From: Streptomyces sp. 1331.2
GTDB lineage: Bacteria > Actinomycetota > Actinomycetes > Streptomycetales > Streptomycetaceae
NCBI RefSeq assembly: GCF_900199205.1
Contig: NZ_OBMJ01000001.1
Location: 5,201,001-5,265,000 of the forward strand
Length of the DNA stretch: 64,000 nt
Reading direction: 5' to 3'
Made by a program: the position numbers and the translations under genes. The notes under the pieces were generated by a model that was not told the origin of the DNA, did not search any database, and was given only the letters and a program-made list of their open reading frames with translations. Positions 62,495 to 64,000 of the stretch are shown here, piece after piece. Positions within the stretch are counted from its first letter, which is position 1, and every line of letters begins with the position of its first letter.

Positions 62495-63805
62495 TCAGCC
62501 GGGCTCTCCGGCGTCCGTCAGCCGGCCGAGGGCCAGTGCGATCCGCAGCGTGAACGCCGAACGTACATCGGAGGGGGCGTACCCCGTGACGTCGGTCACA
62601 CGTCGGAGCCGGTAGCGCACCGTGTTGGGGTGGACGAAGAGCATCCGCGCCGCCCCCTCCAGCGAGGAGGCCTGCTCCAGGTAGACACTCAGCGTCTCCA
62701 GGAGCGCCGAGCCCGCCTCGTCCAGCGGTGTGTAGATCTCCTCCACCAGCTGACGGCGGGCGGCCTGGTCCCCGGCGAGTGCGCGCTCGGGCAGCAGGTC
62801 GTCGGCCAGCACCGGGCGCGGGGCGTCCGGCCAGGCCGCGCAGGCCCGCAGGCCGGCCGCGGCGGCGTGCGCCGAGCGGGTCGCGGAGAGCAGGTCGGGC
62901 ACGGTCGGGCCGACCACCACCGGGCCCGGCGCGAACTGGCCGATCAGCGCCCTGGCCGCCTGCACCGGCTCCTTCTCGCCGCCGACCACCACCACCAGGC
63001 GCTTGCCCAGCACCCCGGTCAGCACGTGCAGCTTGGCGTACCGGGCGGCCCGGCGGATCGCCTCCACCACCAGCTCGCTGTCGCCGTCCGGCGCGCTGCC
63101 CATCACCACCCGGATCTGGCTGGGCTGGCCCCAGCCGAGCGCCGCGGCGCGCGAGAGCACGCCCTCGTCGGCGTCGCCGGACAGCAGGGAGTTGACCACC
63201 AACGCCTCCAGCCGGGCGTCCCAGGCGCCGCGCGCCTCGGCCGCCTGGGCGTACACCTGGGCGGTGGCGAAGGCGATCTCCCGGGCGTAGACCAGCACCG
63301 ACTCGCGCATGTCCGCCTCGTCGCCGGGGGCGGCCACCTCCTCGATGGCCTCCTCCATCACCTCGATCGTGGTGCGGATCAGCTCCACGGTCTGACGCAG
63401 GGTGATCGCCCTGGTCAGCTCGCGCGGGGCGGTGCCGAAGACGTCGGTGGAGATCGCCTTCGCGGACTCCGGGTGGCGGTACCACTCGGTGAAGGCGGCG
63501 ATACCGGCCTGGGCGACCAGGCCGATCCAGGACCGGTGCTCCGGCGGCATCCGCCGGTACCAGCCGAGCTGGTCGTCCATCCGCGAGATCGCGGCGGTGG
63601 CCAGCTTGCCCGAGGACTTCTCCAGCCGCTTGAGCGTCGCCGCCCGGCGCTCGGCGCGCTCGGCGGCGGTTCTGCGCTCCTGCGCCGTCAGGCGGGGCGC
63701 CGCGCGGCCGGGACGGTCACGGCCCGACCGGGGAACCGGGCCCTTCCCGGTCGGTTCGGGTACGGGACTGGGTTCGCTCTGGGAGTTCGCGGAAGCGGCT
63801 GGCAC
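62495..63805 (-). CDS. fasR: FasR-like transcriptional regulator of fatty acid synthesis (PucR/CdaR type)
   Basis: 436 residues. The N-terminal ~75 residues are charged and variable. A middle GGDEF-like CdaR domain carries GKRLVVVVGGEKEPVQAAR; the C-terminal PucR HTH is LSVYLEQASSLEGAARMLFVHPNTVRYRLRRVTDVTG. Position directly upstream of fabD matches FasR, the activator of fabDHPF. The start may lie a few codons inside the long disordered N-terminus. Confidence 0.9.
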   Translation of the reverse strand: MPAASANSQSEPSPVPEPTGKGPVPRSGRDRPGRAAPRLTAQERRTAAERAERRAATLKRLEKSSGKLATAAISRMDDQLGWYRRMPPEHRSWIGLVAQAGIAAFTEWYRHPESAKAISTDVFGTAPRELTRAITLRQTVELIRTTIEVMEEAIEEVAAPGDEADMRESVLVYAREIAFATAQVYAQAAEARGAWDARLEALVVNSLLSGDADEGVLSRAAALGWGQPSQIRVVMGSAPDGDSELVVEAIRRAARYAKLHVLTGVLGKRLVVVVGGEKEPVQAARALIGQFAPGPVVVGPTVPDLLSATRSAHAAAAGLRACAAWPDAPRPVLADDLLPERALAGDQAARRQLVEEIYTPLDEAGSALLETLSVYLEQASSLEGAARMLFVHPNTVRYRLRRVTDVTGYAPSDVRSAFTLRIALALGRLTDAGEPG

Positions 63806-63898
63806 AAGGACAAGACTGCCTCACCCGAGTGACTGCTCGTGCACACCCCGGGCGGAGCGGTCGGTGGCAAGGGTCACACCGCCGACTACGGTGGGTGC

Positions 63899-64000
63899 GT
63901 GACCGACGCCGCTGACCGCCCCCGTGCCGACCTGCGCCGCGCCGCCGAGCGCTACCGCTCCACCCCGGCCGAGGGCATCGAGACCCGACACGCCTTCTCC
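63899..64000 (+). CDS. Pirin-family protein, N-terminal fragment (3' end outside window)
   Basis: GTG start, 34 codons visible: TDAADRPRADLRRAAERYRS then GIETRHAFS. The ETRHAFS start is the entry to the cupin of one actinobacterial pirin subfamily. Divergent from fasR. Assignment rests on few residues. Confidence 0.5.
   Translation, partial: MTDAADRPRADLRRAAERYRSTPAEGIETRHAFS

Overview
The window is high-GC actinomycete chromosome. Gene content and gene order (leuA, recO, uppS, zur/znuABC, glyS, dusB, ppdK, dgt-dnaG-hrdA, fasR-fabD-fabH-acpP-fabF) point to Streptomycetaceae, that is Streptomyces or Kitasatospora. Supporting traits are frequent GTG starts, 4-bp stop/start overlaps, many XRE, MarR and Lrp regulators, an RNase Sa-type secreted RNase and a DUF3145 protein. 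Most of the window is core chromosome; the clearly mobile DNA is two MITE + IS4-type insertions.

Layout. 1-9100: leuA 3' part, a TerB-like protein, recO-uppS, the zinc-import operon znuA-znuC-znuB-zur (minus strand) with two Zur boxes, and glyS. 9100-21900: accessory and regulatory genes, including a NADAR protein, a threonine-aldolase-like lyase, a VOC protein, a MarR/hydrolase divergent pair, a deaminase/F420-oxidoreductase pair with a divergent Lrp regulator, a secreted serine hydrolase, an MFS exporter whose 5' end is frameshifted inside a 27-bp repeat, an XRE regulator, and a two-gene unit of unknown function. 21900-24700: a LiaSR-like kinase/regulator pair coupled to a DUF4097 protein. 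24700-29400: dusB and ppdK. 29400-36000: RNase Sa homologue, a lone AbiEi/DUF559-like protein, an ADP-ribosylglycohydrolase with an extra C-terminal domain, a GNAT enzyme, a PAC2 protein and a GDSL lipoprotein hydrolase. 36000-40555: dgt, dnaG and an hrdA-type sigma factor.

40555-54464: a segment bounded by two copies of a 193-bp MITE joined to a 1438-bp IS4-type element. Each IS has its own 8-bp target duplication, and both copies carry the same C6-run frameshift in the transposase. Between them lie a membrane XRE/DUF2690 regulator, glutamate decarboxylase, xylulokinase, two tRNA-Asn genes, two tandem trypsin-like proteases, a tRNA with CAT anticodon, and an SPFH / ribbon-helix-helix / GPP34 (GOLPH3-like) operon behind a perfect 16-bp palindrome. 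54464-64000: an LCP cell-wall ligase with overlapping palindromes upstream, a MarR regulator divergent from a medium-chain reductase, DUF3145, and the fatty-acid synthase operon (fabD-fabH-acpP-fabF) behind fasR. The start of a pirin-like gene runs off the right edge.

The observations most worth following are the MITE/IS pairs with their shared transposase frameshift, the SPFH-RHH-GPP34 operon, and the MFS slippage repeat. All calls come from reading the sequence; no database search was run.
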